NCBI RefSeq assembly: GCF_012584455.1
Contig: NZ_JABAEB010000012.1
Coordinates: 1-48,379 of the forward strand
DNA length: 48,379 nucleotides
Source of the DNA: Shewanella oncorhynchi
Lineage (GTDB): Bacteria > Pseudomonadota > Gammaproteobacteria > Enterobacterales > Shewanellaceae
Reading direction: 5' to 3'
The notes below the pieces were generated by a model, which was not told where the DNA came from, made no database searches, and saw nothing but the letters and a program-made list of their open reading frames with translations. Position 1 is the stretch's first letter, and the number at the start of each line of letters is the position of its first letter. A program made the translations under genes and the position numbers. Shown here piece by piece: positions 8,461 to 17,414 of this stretch.

Positions 8461-9645
8461 GTGAAACATCATGATGTCATTATTATCGGAGCCGGCGCCG
8501 CGGGATTAATGTGTGCAGCGACCGCGGGTTACCGAGGCCGTGATGTACTCGTACTCGACAATGCCAAGCAAGCCGGGCGTAAAATCCTCATCAGCGGCGG
8601 CGGGCGTTGTAACTTCACCAACTTGAAAGTTGAGCCCGCTAATTTCCTTTGTGGTAATCCCCACTTTGTTAAGTCGGCACTCGCACGTTATCCGTCGCAG
8701 CAGTTTATTGAACTGGTCGAGCGCCACGGCATTGAATACCACGAACGCGATCACGGCCAATTGTTTTGCAATGACTCGGCTAAAGAGATAGTCACTATGC
8801 TATTGACCGAGTGTGAATGGGCGGGCGTGACGATTAAGCTGCGTACCGATATTCTGGCCGTTAAAAAGACGGAGGCAGGGCGCTTTGAGCTCAACACCTC
8901 TAATGGCGAACTAAGCTGTGACTCACTGGTTATCGCCACGGGTGGCTTATCCATGCCTAAACTCGGTGCCACGCCTTACGGTTATCAACTGGCCGAGCAG
9001 TTTGGCCTAAAAGTATTGCCAACTCACGCGGGTCTGGTGCCTTTTACTTGGCACAGTGAAGATAAAATTCGTTTCGAACCCTTGTCGGGAATTGCCGTAC
9101 CGAGCCGCATTACCGCCAAAGATGGCACTGCGTTCAGCGAAGCACTGTTATTTACCCACCGCGGCTTATCTGGCCCTGCAATTTTGCAGATTTCTAACTA
9201 TTGGAAGGCGGGCGAAACCATAGAAATCGATCTCTTGCCGAATATGGATTTGGCGCAATTGCTAGAGCAACAATTCTCCGCGCACCCTAAGCAAAGCCTG
9301 CGTAACACCCTCAGCCAGTGGTTACCTAAACGGCTGGTGGAAGTGTTATTCGATGAAGCCCTGTTGAACAAAGCCTTAAATCAGCTAGTGCACGCCGAGC
9401 GCGCAAAACTGGTGGATGATCTCCACCGCTGGACAATATTGATGAATGGTACCGAAGGCTACCGCACCGCCGAAGTGACCTTAGGTGGTATTGATAGTAA
9501 TGAATTGTCATCTAAAACCATGGAAGCCAGCAAAGTCGCAGGACTCTACTTTATTGGTGAAGTCATGGACGTAAGTGGTTGGTTAGGCGGGTTTAATTTT
9601 CAATGGGCCTGGGCATCCGGTGTCGCCGCAGGAAGAGTGGTTTAG
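8461..9645 (+). CDS. YhiN/HI0933-family FAD-dependent oxidoreductase
   Basis: 394 residues from a GTG start at 8461, preceded by GGAG at 8450-8453. An alternative GTG at 8446 overlaps that RBS and is less likely. The N-terminal dinucleotide-binding motif IIIGAGAAGLMCA is followed by GRKILISGGGRCNFTN, a signature of the HI0933/YhiN flavoproteins. VIATGG and the C-terminal GWLGGFNFQWAWASG FAD-binding motif are also present. Length is normal for the family. The physiological reaction of this family is not established. Confidence 0.92.
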   Translation: MKHHDVIIIGAGAAGLMCAATAGYRGRDVLVLDNAKQAGRKILISGGGRCNFTNLKVEPANFLCGNPHFVKSALARYPSQQFIELVERHGIEYHERDHGQLFCNDSAKEIVTMLLTECEWAGVTIKLRTDILAVKKTEAGRFELNTSNGELSCDSLVIATGGLSMPKLGATPYGYQLAEQFGLKVLPTHAGLVPFTWHSEDKIRFEPLSGIAVPSRITAKDGTAFSEALLFTHRGLSGPAILQISNYWKAGETIEIDLLPNMDLAQLLEQQFSAHPKQSLRNTLSQWLPKRLVEVLFDEALLNKALNQLVHAERAKLVDDLHRWTILMNGTEGYRTAEVTLGGIDSNELSSKTMEASKVAGLYFIGEVMDVSGWLGGFNFQWAWASGVAAGRVV

Positions 9646-9846
9646 AGAATCTGGTTTATTATCTTTACGTTTGTAGTTGGATCAACTTTGAGCAACTAGA
9701 TTATGTTAAAGTAACTATTCTAAAGTGGTATTTGTCTTTTTTGGCTCTTGAAGTGTAAATATTTGCTTGGAAACTTAAATGGTATTCGAAATTCTGAGTA
9801 ATGCTATATTTCATCATGGCTAGAACTTATTCAGGGACGTATAAAG

Positions 9847-10782
9847 TTGGCAAATTACTCAATTATTGATATTTCTGATCAAGATATTGATGGTTTTGAG
9901 CAGATGGGGACCAAATCAAAATTTTGGTATACCGACTCACAAACGGGAGAAGAGTTTCTCTTTAAGTCCATTCATACCGAAGATCGTCAAGGAAACCCCA
10001 TTGAAAGAAAAGGTGAAGACTGGGCTGAAAAAATTGCTTGTGGTATTGCTAAAGCTTTAGGTATTCCACATGCTCATTATGATCTAGCAAACTATCAAGG
10101 TAAAAGAGGAATTCGAAGTAAGAAATTCACCGATACCGGAGATAATATGTTTTTTGGTAATCAGCTGATTGAGCATGTAGCGAATAGAATTAATATCCCT
10201 TTAGAGATTGGACAGCGTTCACAAAAAATTGATCGTGTAGCGGTAATTTTGGCTCGACTAGTTGTAAACCCTCCCAAAGAGTGGGTCCCTACCGATAATA
10301 TAAAGTCGGCTTTTGACGTATTTATTGGTTACTTGCTATTAGACACTTTGATTTCTAATCAAGATCGCCATAACGAGAACTGGGCGATGATTACAGATGG
10401 TAGCAAGAGTTTCCTTGCACCGTCCTTTGACCATGCCGCTAGTCTTGGAAGAAATGAATCTATTGGAAAAATGCGCGAAATTTTGGCTAGTAAGGATGAG
10501 GGCCGACAGATTTCAGCTTATGTCAGCAGAAGTAAGTCTCACTTTTATAGTGGAAATGAGCGGCTAAAAACTCTTGCAGCCTTTTTGAGCTTTGGGCAAT
10601 ACAGGAAAAAGGCAACTATGGAGTGGTTAACAAGGCTTGAAACATTCGATCAGGATTCAATGTTTTTAATTGTAAATGGCGTTCCAGAGGCAATGATGGG
10701 AAGCATTGAAAAAGAGTTTTGTATGGGTATATTAATTGCTAATAAAAACCGTATATTGCAGAATAAAGAATTGTTTATATAG
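9847..10782 (+). CDS. Short HipA-like Ser/Thr kinase (CtkA-like)
   Basis: 311 residues, resembling only the catalytic part of HipA (full HipA is about 440). Motifs: EEFLFKS with K40 as likely ATP lysine, the catalytic loop SNQDRHNENW (D173, N178), and the metal-binding APSFDHAASLG (D195). It lacks the HipA N-terminal lobe, and no HipB-like helix-turn-helix gene is adjacent. The start is TTG, with AGGGACG about 8 bases upstream. An overlapping 17-codon ORF (9816-9869, from ATG) crosses this start in another frame and could couple translation. Visibly AT-richer than flanking genes, suggesting transfer. Helicobacter pylori CtkA is a comparable stand-alone HipA-like kinase; the substrate here is unknown. 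Confidence 0.85.
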   Translation: MANYSIIDISDQDIDGFEQMGTKSKFWYTDSQTGEEFLFKSIHTEDRQGNPIERKGEDWAEKIACGIAKALGIPHAHYDLANYQGKRGIRSKKFTDTGDNMFFGNQLIEHVANRINIPLEIGQRSQKIDRVAVILARLVVNPPKEWVPTDNIKSAFDVFIGYLLLDTLISNQDRHNENWAMITDGSKSFLAPSFDHAASLGRNESIGKMREILASKDEGRQISAYVSRSKSHFYSGNERLKTLAAFLSFGQYRKKATMEWLTRLETFDQDSMFLIVNGVPEAMMGSIEKEFCMGILIANKNRILQNKELFI

Positions 10783-10812
10783 AAAAAATTAAGAGGATAA
10801 GGGAACTATTTC

Positions 10813-11562
10813 ATGAAAAGTGTGTTTGTCATTTGGAAAGATAGCGAGGATGGAATGTGGCATCCTGTAGCTAAGCTTACTCGTTCAGAAGATGGGTATC
10901 GTTTCTATTACACCAAAGGCGCAAACAATAAAAATTTTATAGCATTCCCTCGAATGGATGATTTAGCAAAAGTCTATCATTCAGCGTCAATGTTTTCTTT
11001 CTTCACCAACCGTCTCATTCCTACAAATAGACCAGAATTTAAAATGATGTTGGAATGGTCAGATATTCATGCTCAAGGCTATGATGAACTTGATTTACTT
11101 GGTGTTTCTGGTGGCGCAAGAAAAACGGATGAGTTTCGTATTATTCCCGAACCAGAGGTTACTCTAAGTGGTCTATACAAAATTCGTTTTTTCATTAGTG
11201 GCGTAAGATACTTGACTGCAGAAGGTGCGGATCGTGTTAAAAAGTTAGAAGAAGGAGAAGAGCTAACGTTAGTTTATGAGGATACAAACTTACATGATTG
11301 CAAAGCTATTTTAGTCGCTACTAAAGATAATGTTCCCGTTGGCTACTGCCCTAAATATTTCAATTGCGATATCCGAGCTCTTCTCGAAGATCCGAAGCTG
11401 AGCTCCCACTCTTTGCGAGTTGTGAAAGTAAATCAGGATGCGCCAAGTCAATTTAGAGTGTTATGTGAGTTCGTTACTAGATGGCCTAAGGGATTTAGCC
11501 CATTAGTTTCTGAAGAGTATTTAACATATACAAGCCTAAGTAACGTCAAAGCGTGTGACTAG
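10813..11562 (+). CDS. HIRAN-domain protein with a HipA-N-like region
   Basis: 249 residues, 30 bp after the HipA-like kinase and cotranscribed by position. Residues 1-110 resemble the N-terminal subdomain of HipA/HipS: MKSVFVIWKD start, FFTNRLIP, and DELDLLGVSGGARKTDEF followed by FRIIPEPE. Residues about 123-225 fit a HIRAN domain: IRFFISGVRYL, GEELTLVYEDTNLHDCKAILV, VPVGYCPKYF. HIRAN domains in HLTF/Rad5 proteins bind 3'-DNA ends, and bacterial stand-alone forms are poorly characterised. The pair looks like a HipA split into kinase and accessory subunit, with the accessory part carrying an added nucleic-acid-binding domain. Family assignment is by motif reading only. Confidence 0.72.
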   Translation: MKSVFVIWKDSEDGMWHPVAKLTRSEDGYRFYYTKGANNKNFIAFPRMDDLAKVYHSASMFSFFTNRLIPTNRPEFKMMLEWSDIHAQGYDELDLLGVSGGARKTDEFRIIPEPEVTLSGLYKIRFFISGVRYLTAEGADRVKKLEEGEELTLVYEDTNLHDCKAILVATKDNVPVGYCPKYFNCDIRALLEDPKLSSHSLRVVKVNQDAPSQFRVLCEFVTRWPKGFSPLVSEEYLTYTSLSNVKACD

Positions 11563-11645
11563 CTGCAACTGTCTGATTATGATGGTTTTTAAGTCTTCCT
11601 GTAGATCTTGTACTAAGGTTGATTAACATATTTAAATGTCGAAAT

Positions 11646-11670
11646 AAGCCACTAGTCAAGTGGCTTTTTA
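11646..11670 (+). terminator. Rho-independent terminator of the kinase-HIRAN unit
   Basis: 8-bp perfect stem AAGCCACT/AGTGGCTT, 5-nt loop, then a T-rich tract. It closes the AT-rich two-gene unit before the convergent ktrB gene. Confidence 0.85.
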
Positions 11671-11792
11671 TTTCCTTTTTTTCAAAAAACAGCGGTTTTA
11701 TTCTAACAACGCGATATGTCCTATGACTTAGGATCTCTTTGACTCTTCACCCATTTTTGGCTTTCTAGGTCCTTGATGTCAAGAATACTAAC

Positions 11793-13157
11793 TTAACCAA
11801 TCGCCAGTTTGGTTTCTGCGTAGCGCAGTTTCTTGGTCCTTGGGCTGGCGAGGAAGTAGGCGAGTACGAGTGGGCCTAGGCGACCCATGAACATTATAAA
11901 AATGATGATGGCTTGGCCTAGAGTAGTTAAGTTGCCTGTCAAACCTCGGGACAAACCGACTGTGCCCAGTGCTGATACTGCCTCAAAGACGATATCAACT
12001 AACGGTGCGTTTTCACTTAATACCAGTGCGAAGATTGCTAGCCAAGTGACACCAATGGAGATCATGGTTAGCGCCAAGGCTTTGCTGACGGTATCTTTGG
12101 GGATTTCGCGCTTAAACACATAAATAGCTTCATCGCGGCGTAAATAGCCATAAGTTGCCAAGATGAGCACCATAAAGGTGACGACTTTAATACCACTGGC
12201 GGTGCTTAATGAGCCGCCGCCAATAAACATCAATACCAGCATGAGTAGCGTTGTACCATCTTCGAGTTGGTCAATTGCTAGTGTATTAAAGCCTGCGGTG
12301 CGCGGTGTAACGGCTTGAAACCATGAGGCTAACCATTTCCCGAGTTCGCTTAAGGGCGCCAAGGTATTGGGGTTGTTGTACTCAATAAAGTAAATCGCAA
12401 TTACGGCGACGGCGTTGATAATTATAGTGCCTGTGATCATCATGCGGCTGTAAACGCTAAGTTTTGACCAACGCTTGTTCCTACGAAGATCTATCCACAC
12501 CGAAAATCCGAGGCCACCTATGATGAGCAGGCCCGTGATGGTGAGGTTAATGACAGGATCGGCAACATAGGGCATTAGGCTGTCGACACTGAGGGCAAAA
12601 CCTGCGTTGTTAAAGGCGCTGATGGTGTAGAAAAAACCGTGGAATAAGCTGGTTTGCCAACCGAGTTCCTGACTCCAGTACACGGAAAGAATGGCCATGC
12701 CTACGGCTTCAACCAGTAAGGAAAACACTAACACTGATTTTGCCGTTGAGACTAGAGTCGATGTATCTGTTTGATTAAAAGCCTCTTTTGCGACTGTTTG
12801 GTGCAAAAAACCAATTCTGCCGCCAATGGCGATCAAGGTGACAATGGCAAAGGTCATCAGCCCAAGTCCACCGCATTGAATTAACAGCGCTATGACGATT
12901 TGCCCAAAGGGCGTAAAAACAGTGCCAGTATCGACAACGACAAGTCCTGTCACTGTTACCGCCGAGGTGGCCGTGAACAGACTTTGTAGCCACGTAATAG
13001 ACGATTCGGTTGCTACCGGCAGTTTGAGTAAGCAAGTGCCTAAGATGATCAACAATGCAAAGCTCACGCTTAGGATAAAGGGCGGTGCGCCTAACAACTT
13101 TTTACTCGATTTGGGTTTATGCTCAATCGCCATGATGGAGGGATGCCATTGAACCAA
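11793..13157 (-). CDS. ktrB: TrkH/KtrB-family potassium transporter subunit
   Basis: 454 residues with eight to ten hydrophobic segments forming the four M1-P-M2 repeats of the Trk/Ktr/HKT superfamily. Selectivity-filter loops are visible, such as TATSAVTVTGLVVVDTG near residue 65, AFNNAGF, TPRTAGFNT and ALGTVGLSRG. The length fits KtrB, which moves K+ (often Na+-dependent) with the RCK subunit encoded just upstream. The frame begins with TTG at 13157, one base after the ktrA stop. An in-frame ATG at 13133 (MAIEHK) is an alternative start. It is the last gene of a four-gene K+ operon. Confidence 0.9.
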   Translation of the reverse strand: MVQWHPSIMAIEHKPKSSKKLLGAPPFILSVSFALLIILGTCLLKLPVATESSITWLQSLFTATSAVTVTGLVVVDTGTVFTPFGQIVIALLIQCGGLGLMTFAIVTLIAIGGRIGFLHQTVAKEAFNQTDTSTLVSTAKSVLVFSLLVEAVGMAILSVYWSQELGWQTSLFHGFFYTISAFNNAGFALSVDSLMPYVADPVINLTITGLLIIGGLGFSVWIDLRRNKRWSKLSVYSRMMITGTIIINAVAVIAIYFIEYNNPNTLAPLSELGKWLASWFQAVTPRTAGFNTLAIDQLEDGTTLLMLVLMFIGGGSLSTASGIKVVTFMVLILATYGYLRRDEAIYVFKREIPKDTVSKALALTMISIGVTWLAIFALVLSENAPLVDIVFEAVSALGTVGLSRGLTGNLTTLGQAIIIFIMFMGRLGPLVLAYFLASPRTKKLRYAETKLAIG

Positions 13158-13158
13158 A

Positions 13159-13860
13159 TTACACCAACCTTGGCGCTAGGTATTTGAGCTCAGTACGGCT
13201 ACCGCAGAGCAGTAAGGCGTCATTCGCTTGCAGGATAAATTGACTATCAATTTTGCTGAAAACCGTCAGATCCCGCTTAACCATAATGGCGGCGACTTTG
13301 CCTTTAGGATTACGTATCACATTGCTTTTTGCATCATCTTTAACATCATCCTGTGCAGCGCCGAGGAGTTGGCTGACAGTGGTTTGATCAAGGTGAGGCT
13401 TGATATGGATCTCGACCACATAGAGACCATCACCAATCGGCAGGAAATTGTTCACCATAGGATAGTTGAGCGACTGGGCGACACGTATGCCCATTTCTTC
13501 CTCTGGATGTATGATGCGGGCGACGCCGAGTTTAGAGACGATAGTGTGATGGGCTTTAGTGCTGGCCTTGACCCAAATGACTTCTACACCTAGATTTTTC
13601 AGTGCCAAGGTGCACAGCAAACTTGATTGCATATCTTCGCCAATTGCGACCAGTACGGCTTCACTGTTTGCGAGGTCTAGCTCACGAAGTGCGGCTTCGT
13701 CGGAACAATCACAAATAACCGCTTCGGTTAAGTCTTCTACGTATTTTTCCACCATTTTAGGGTCACTATCCACGCCAGTGACCGTGTGGCCTAAGTGGAT
13801 CAATTCTAGGCTAGCGGCGACACCAAATCTCCCTAAGCCAATAACGGTAAAATGTGCCAT
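13159..13860 (-). CDS. ktrA: KtrA/TrkA-type RCK regulatory subunit
   Basis: 233-residue cytoplasmic protein. It has an RCK_N Rossmann domain with the nucleotide-binding motif VIGLGRFGVAASLEL and acidic D-x-D at GVDSDPK, then a C-terminal RCK_C domain (about 140-230). It gates the KtrB channel in response to ATP/ADP or NAD(H). It is 1 bp upstream of ktrB and 32 bp downstream of the response-regulator gene. Confidence 0.92.
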   Translation of the reverse strand: MAHFTVIGLGRFGVAASLELIHLGHTVTGVDSDPKMVEKYVEDLTEAVICDCSDEAALRELDLANSEAVLVAIGEDMQSSLLCTLALKNLGVEVIWVKASTKAHHTIVSKLGVARIIHPEEEMGIRVAQSLNYPMVNNFLPIGDGLYVVEIHIKPHLDQTTVSQLLGAAQDDVKDDAKSNVIRNPKGKVAAIMVKRDLTVFSKIDSQFILQANDALLLCGSRTELKYLAPRLV

Positions 13861-13892
13861 TAAAATATCCTTTTCTATTTTATAACAAATGC

Positions 13893-14576
13893 TTATCTAT
13901 TGTTTGTTAAGCGATAACCTAGGCCCGCTTCTGTCTTAATGAGCTGTTGCTCGCTGCTGTCATTGAGTTTTTTACGTAACTGACTGACTAAGATCCGTAG
14001 ATAATGACTGTCTTCTTGATGGGTTTTACCCCAAATATCCCGCAGTAATTCAGTTTGTTTAACGAGCTGACCAGGGTGAGACATTAAGGTCTCCATCAGG
14101 GCAAACTCCTTTTTGGTTAAGGCGATTTCTTGCTGATCGAGCCAAAGCTGGTGGGTACTTTTTTGCAACTTAAGTGCGCCAAACTGCAGTAAATCACTTA
14201 ATGGCGGTTCATCGACTAAATCGCGGACTAAAACCTTGATGCGCGCGATTAACTCCCTGATCCCAAATGGCTTGCTGAGATAGTCATTGGCGCCAGCTTC
14301 TAAAAGACGAATTTTTTCTTCCTCTTGATCGCGGGCGGTTAAGATAAGCACCGGCACTTTGTCACTCTGACGTAGGGTTTGCAGCAAGCTGATGCCATCA
14401 CCATCGGGTAGGCCAAGATCAAGCACTAACACATGTGGCTGCTGCGCATGATATTGCGCTAGGGCTGACGCAATCGAGGCGGCGCCATGATATTCGAATC
14501 CTTCCGCTTCTAACGATATCCGCATAAAAGTGTGGATTTGCGCTTCGTCATCGACAACCAGCACCTTATAAGCCAT
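13893..14576 (-). CDS. KdpE-like OmpR-family response regulator
   Basis: 227 residues. The receiver domain (about 1-120) has the acidic pair in VVDDEAQ, the phospho-acceptor in VLVLDLGLPDGDG and the conserved lysine in YLSKPFG. The C-terminal OmpR/PhoB winged helix (about 130-225) includes LTKKEFALMETL and HYLRILVSQLRKKL. Overall pattern is closest to KdpE. It abuts the sensor kinase gene with no gap. Its probable target is this operon and/or other K+ genes, inferred from context only. Confidence 0.88.
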   Translation of the reverse strand: MAYKVLVVDDEAQIHTFMRISLEAEGFEYHGAASIASALAQYHAQQPHVLVLDLGLPDGDGISLLQTLRQSDKVPVLILTARDQEEEKIRLLEAGANDYLSKPFGIRELIARIKVLVRDLVDEPPLSDLLQFGALKLQKSTHQLWLDQQEIALTKKEFALMETLMSHPGQLVKQTELLRDIWGKTHQEDSHYLRILVSQLRKKLNDSSEQQLIKTEAGLGYRLTNNR

Positions 14577-15623
14577 TTATTCCTCTCCCTTTTTTATCGG
14601 CAATGCGATACGAATAAGGCTGCCATGAGCGACAGGTTCGGCGCTGATCTGGCCATCATGGGCGGTAATTATGCCCTTAGCAACAGCAAGCCCAAGGCCC
14701 GAGCCGCTATCGGTTGAGGGATGCTGGCGATAAAAGAGTTCAAAAATTGCCTGCGCTTGAGCGGGTTCTATGCCAAGACCCTCATCTTGGATATCTAACA
14801 ATAATGCATCGCCCTGCTGATACGCCTTTACTATGACTTGCTTATCAGAAGGCGAATAGCGCAGCGCATTATCCAATACATTAAAAATAGCTTGCTCAAT
14901 CAATGAGCTGCATATCATCAGTGACGGTAGATCGGCGTCACTCTTGATGATAATACGCGGCTGCGTGGCTGGAAAACGGGCAATAGCTTGGTGCAATACA
15001 TTCATTATGGCGTCTTCACTCAAGCTAAACTTGAGTGCGCCGTGTTGTAACTTAGTGGCTTGCAGCAGGTTTTCGATATATTGGTGCAGGCGATGGCTTT
15101 CGGCTGCTGCGCTATCAATCAGCTCATCCTTTTGGTCTGGGCTGAGCTTAGGCATGTATTCCTTTAAGGTGGTGAGCGTGCCAATGATAGTGGCTAGTGG
15201 GGTGCGTAAATCGTGGGAAACCGACAGCAAAATACTGTTGCGTAACTGAGCTTGTTCGAGAGCATCTTGCTGGCGTCGATAGTGTTCGGCTAATTTGCTG
15301 GTGGTGAGGGCGACAAGCAGAAACACACTGAGATTGAGAATGTCCTCAAGATTAAACATCTGTAGTGAATAACGTGGTGTGGTAAATAGAAAATTAAAGC
15401 TGGTCGCCTCAAATACTGCTGCAAAATAGGCCAAGTTGGCGTTGCATTGTAGGGCTACGGCCACTACGGCCAATTGTAAAATCAGCAGTACGGCGATAGT
15501 CGAGTTTGAAAAGTGATCGATAAAGGCGCTGCTGAAAATGGCCGTCACTAGCACTATGAAGGTAAATAAAGTCGGGTGCGAACGCCAGTATTGTGTCATG
15601 GGAGCCGCTATGGATGAAGTCAT
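14577..15623 (-). CDS. Truncated KdpD-like sensor histidine kinase
   Basis: 348 residues: a DUF4118-type four-helix membrane domain as in KdpD (about 20-110, with ATSFNFLFTTPRYSL), a HisKA domain with H-box SVSHDLRTPLATI, and an HATPase domain (N-box NVLDNALRYSP, G-boxes DEGLGI and GSGLGLAVAKGI). Full KdpD (about 890 residues) has an extra N-terminal KdpD sensory domain and a universal-stress domain; both are absent. An in-frame ATG at 15599 is an alternative start. First gene of the operon kinase-regulator-ktrA-ktrB; its promoter should lie in 15624-15906. Confidence 0.88.
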   Translation of the reverse strand: MTSSIAAPMTQYWRSHPTLFTFIVLVTAIFSSAFIDHFSNSTIAVLLILQLAVVAVALQCNANLAYFAAVFEATSFNFLFTTPRYSLQMFNLEDILNLSVFLLVALTTSKLAEHYRRQQDALEQAQLRNSILLSVSHDLRTPLATIIGTLTTLKEYMPKLSPDQKDELIDSAAAESHRLHQYIENLLQATKLQHGALKFSLSEDAIMNVLHQAIARFPATQPRIIIKSDADLPSLMICSSLIEQAIFNVLDNALRYSPSDKQVIVKAYQQGDALLLDIQDEGLGIEPAQAQAIFELFYRQHPSTDSGSGLGLAVAKGIITAHDGQISAEPVAHGSLIRIALPIKKGEE

Positions 15624-15781
15624 GAATAGAAAGACGCATATAAAGAAAGTGCCTGTACTTTAGCAAAGGCATTTTAAGATAGCGCGTAAAAATGTCGTAA
15701 AATTTGTAACCTTGTGAGTGGCTTAGCTTGCACTTAGCTTAGGAAAATCGAGCTTGTTCACATCACACTTTGGGTAAATGA

Positions 15782-15817
15782 TAAGGCTTACCGCATACAC
15801 TCATGTTGTAAGCCTTA
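15782..15817. repeat. Perfect 10-bp inverted repeat
   Basis: TAAGGCTTAC (15782-15791) and GTAAGCCTTA (15808-15817) pair across a 16-nt loop. It lies downstream of the pirin gene and upstream of the K+ operon promoter region, without a T-run. Function unknown; the remainder of 15624-15906 shows no gene. Confidence 0.7.
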
Positions 15818-15906
15818 ACCCTTGCGCAGGCCATTACGTATGATGCTAAAGTGCCTATCCAACCACTAACCCTGAGTTATTGACCTGCCCGCCATTGAGT
15901 TAAGCA

Positions 15907-16830
15907 TCACCAAGGTATTGGTGGGGGCACTAAGCGTTTGCCACTATAGCCAGTAACGGCGGCGAAGCGGGGATCTTCGGCTTCCCAATCTGCCTGTGCT
16001 TTGGCTATTTCATCTTTGCTATGGCCGACAAAGTTCCACCAAATGCTGACAGGATCAGCCAGTGGCGCGCCGCCAATCAGCAGTATGCGACAACCCGCCT
16101 CGAGTTTTATGGTGATGGTTTCGCGTAGCATGCCAAGGTAGGCGAGGTGGTTATTATCAAAACTGTCATCCTCGATTTGGAAGCGGCCTTCCAGTGGCAT
16201 GAGGGCATATTCGAAACTAGGGTCGAGATTCAGAGTGAGTTCAGCGTCATGGGCGGCAAACAGATCTATGGCAACGATAGGTGAGAAGTGTAATGTGGGC
16301 GCCTGTTTATGATGCCAACTGCCAATCAGTAGGGTGAATTCGACGCCTGACTCGTGCCAAGTCGGTAGCTCTGGGTAGTGATCGAATCTCGGAGTGGTAT
16401 CTTTGTGTTCCAGTGGTAAGGCAATCCATAGTTGGGCTGCGTGCATCGTGTGATGGCCCACTATCGACTCTTCGGTGTGGGCTATGCCGTGTCCGGCTGT
16501 CATCAGGTTAACTTGTTTTGGGCGGATCACTTGAGCACTGCCTAGGCTGTCCCTGTGCATGATTTCGCCTTCGAGCATCCAAGTAAAGGTTTGCAACCCA
16601 ATGTGTGGATGTTGGCCGACGTTTAACTGCGGGCCGTCGGTGATTGGGCCAATATGGTCGAGAAAGCACCAAGGGCCGATAAGGCGGCGCTCTTTTTGTG
16701 GAATAGCCCGTGCGACAGGTATGCCGCCGACATCACTGATTTTAGGGGCTATCCGTTGAGCTTGAATGCGGCCATTTTCAATAGGACATTCCTTAGGGCC
16801 ACCATAAAACTGTGCTTGTAGTTCACTCAT
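15907..16830 (-). CDS. Pirin family protein
   Basis: 307-residue bicupin of the pirin family. The N-terminal cupin carries the conserved metal-site histidines in QHPHIGLQTFTWML and in AGHGIAHTEES, with glutamate ligand. Pirins bind a single Fe or Mn; some oxidise quercetin and others act as regulators. The C-terminal cupin (about 185-290) lacks obvious ligands, as usual. RBS AAGGAGCGAAC lies just upstream of the ATG. It is monocistronic by spacing. Confidence 0.9.
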   Translation of the reverse strand: MSELQAQFYGGPKECPIENGRIQAQRIAPKISDVGGIPVARAIPQKERRLIGPWCFLDHIGPITDGPQLNVGQHPHIGLQTFTWMLEGEIMHRDSLGSAQVIRPKQVNLMTAGHGIAHTEESIVGHHTMHAAQLWIALPLEHKDTTPRFDHYPELPTWHESGVEFTLLIGSWHHKQAPTLHFSPIVAIDLFAAHDAELTLNLDPSFEYALMPLEGRFQIEDDSFDNNHLAYLGMLRETITIKLEAGCRILLIGGAPLADPVSIWWNFVGHSKDEIAKAQADWEAEDPRFAAVTGYSGKRLVPPPIPW

Positions 16831-17414
16831 GTTCGCTCCTTATTCCATTACTAGGGCATGCTCAGTTCAGTTTGGCTCGGTTCAGTGCTGCTAAGTGTGA
16901 ACCTAGAATCTCGCATGGGGGTGATCTCATCTTGCATTCGAGCCGAAGGTTTTAGCTTCGGGTATTCCAGTCGATTTTGCAAATTGTGGCAGTGACCTGA
17001 TGGAGGGCAACTGCACTTTTTAGTGGTTAACTTAACGTGTTTTAGGTTCTTCAAATTCTCCTTCGATACACTTTGATAGCCTAATTCAAGTACGAATGTG
17101 TGACTGAGCCCGCGTGAATGGGACTTTTATCTGTCCTTTACTTTAGCAAGCCTGTATTTATGTGGGCATTAGCGTTTGATGTTTTACTCGAGCCTAAATA
17201 CGAGTGTTTGACAAGTTTGGGGCTCGGTGATTTTTATCATCCATGTCTTACGTTGGACCTGCAAAATCGAGTCTATCTTTTATGGGAGCTTGTGTTGGCG
17301 GCAAAGCCTGTCTTCACCCTAATCCATTCAGCGTACAGGCTTAACACTCATAAATATATCATTGGTAAATATAACGTTGGGCTGTGATTCAGCGTAATAG
17401 ATCAAGGAGAAAGC
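16831..17414. other. Long intergenic region, no gene recognised
   Basis: Nearly 600 bases between the divergent pirin and ypdA genes. A plus-strand frame of 89 codons at 17118-17387 has no RBS or family features and is judged noncoding. A small hairpin CCGAAG/CTTCGG is at 16943-16961. AAGGAGA at 17404-17410 is the RBS for ypdA. The region presumably holds both promoters; none is clear enough to call. Confidence 0.6.

Noticed and set aside
17118..17387. 89-codon open frame upstream of ypdA
   Set aside because: No RBS, no recognisable family and odd composition; more likely chance within a long regulatory gap.
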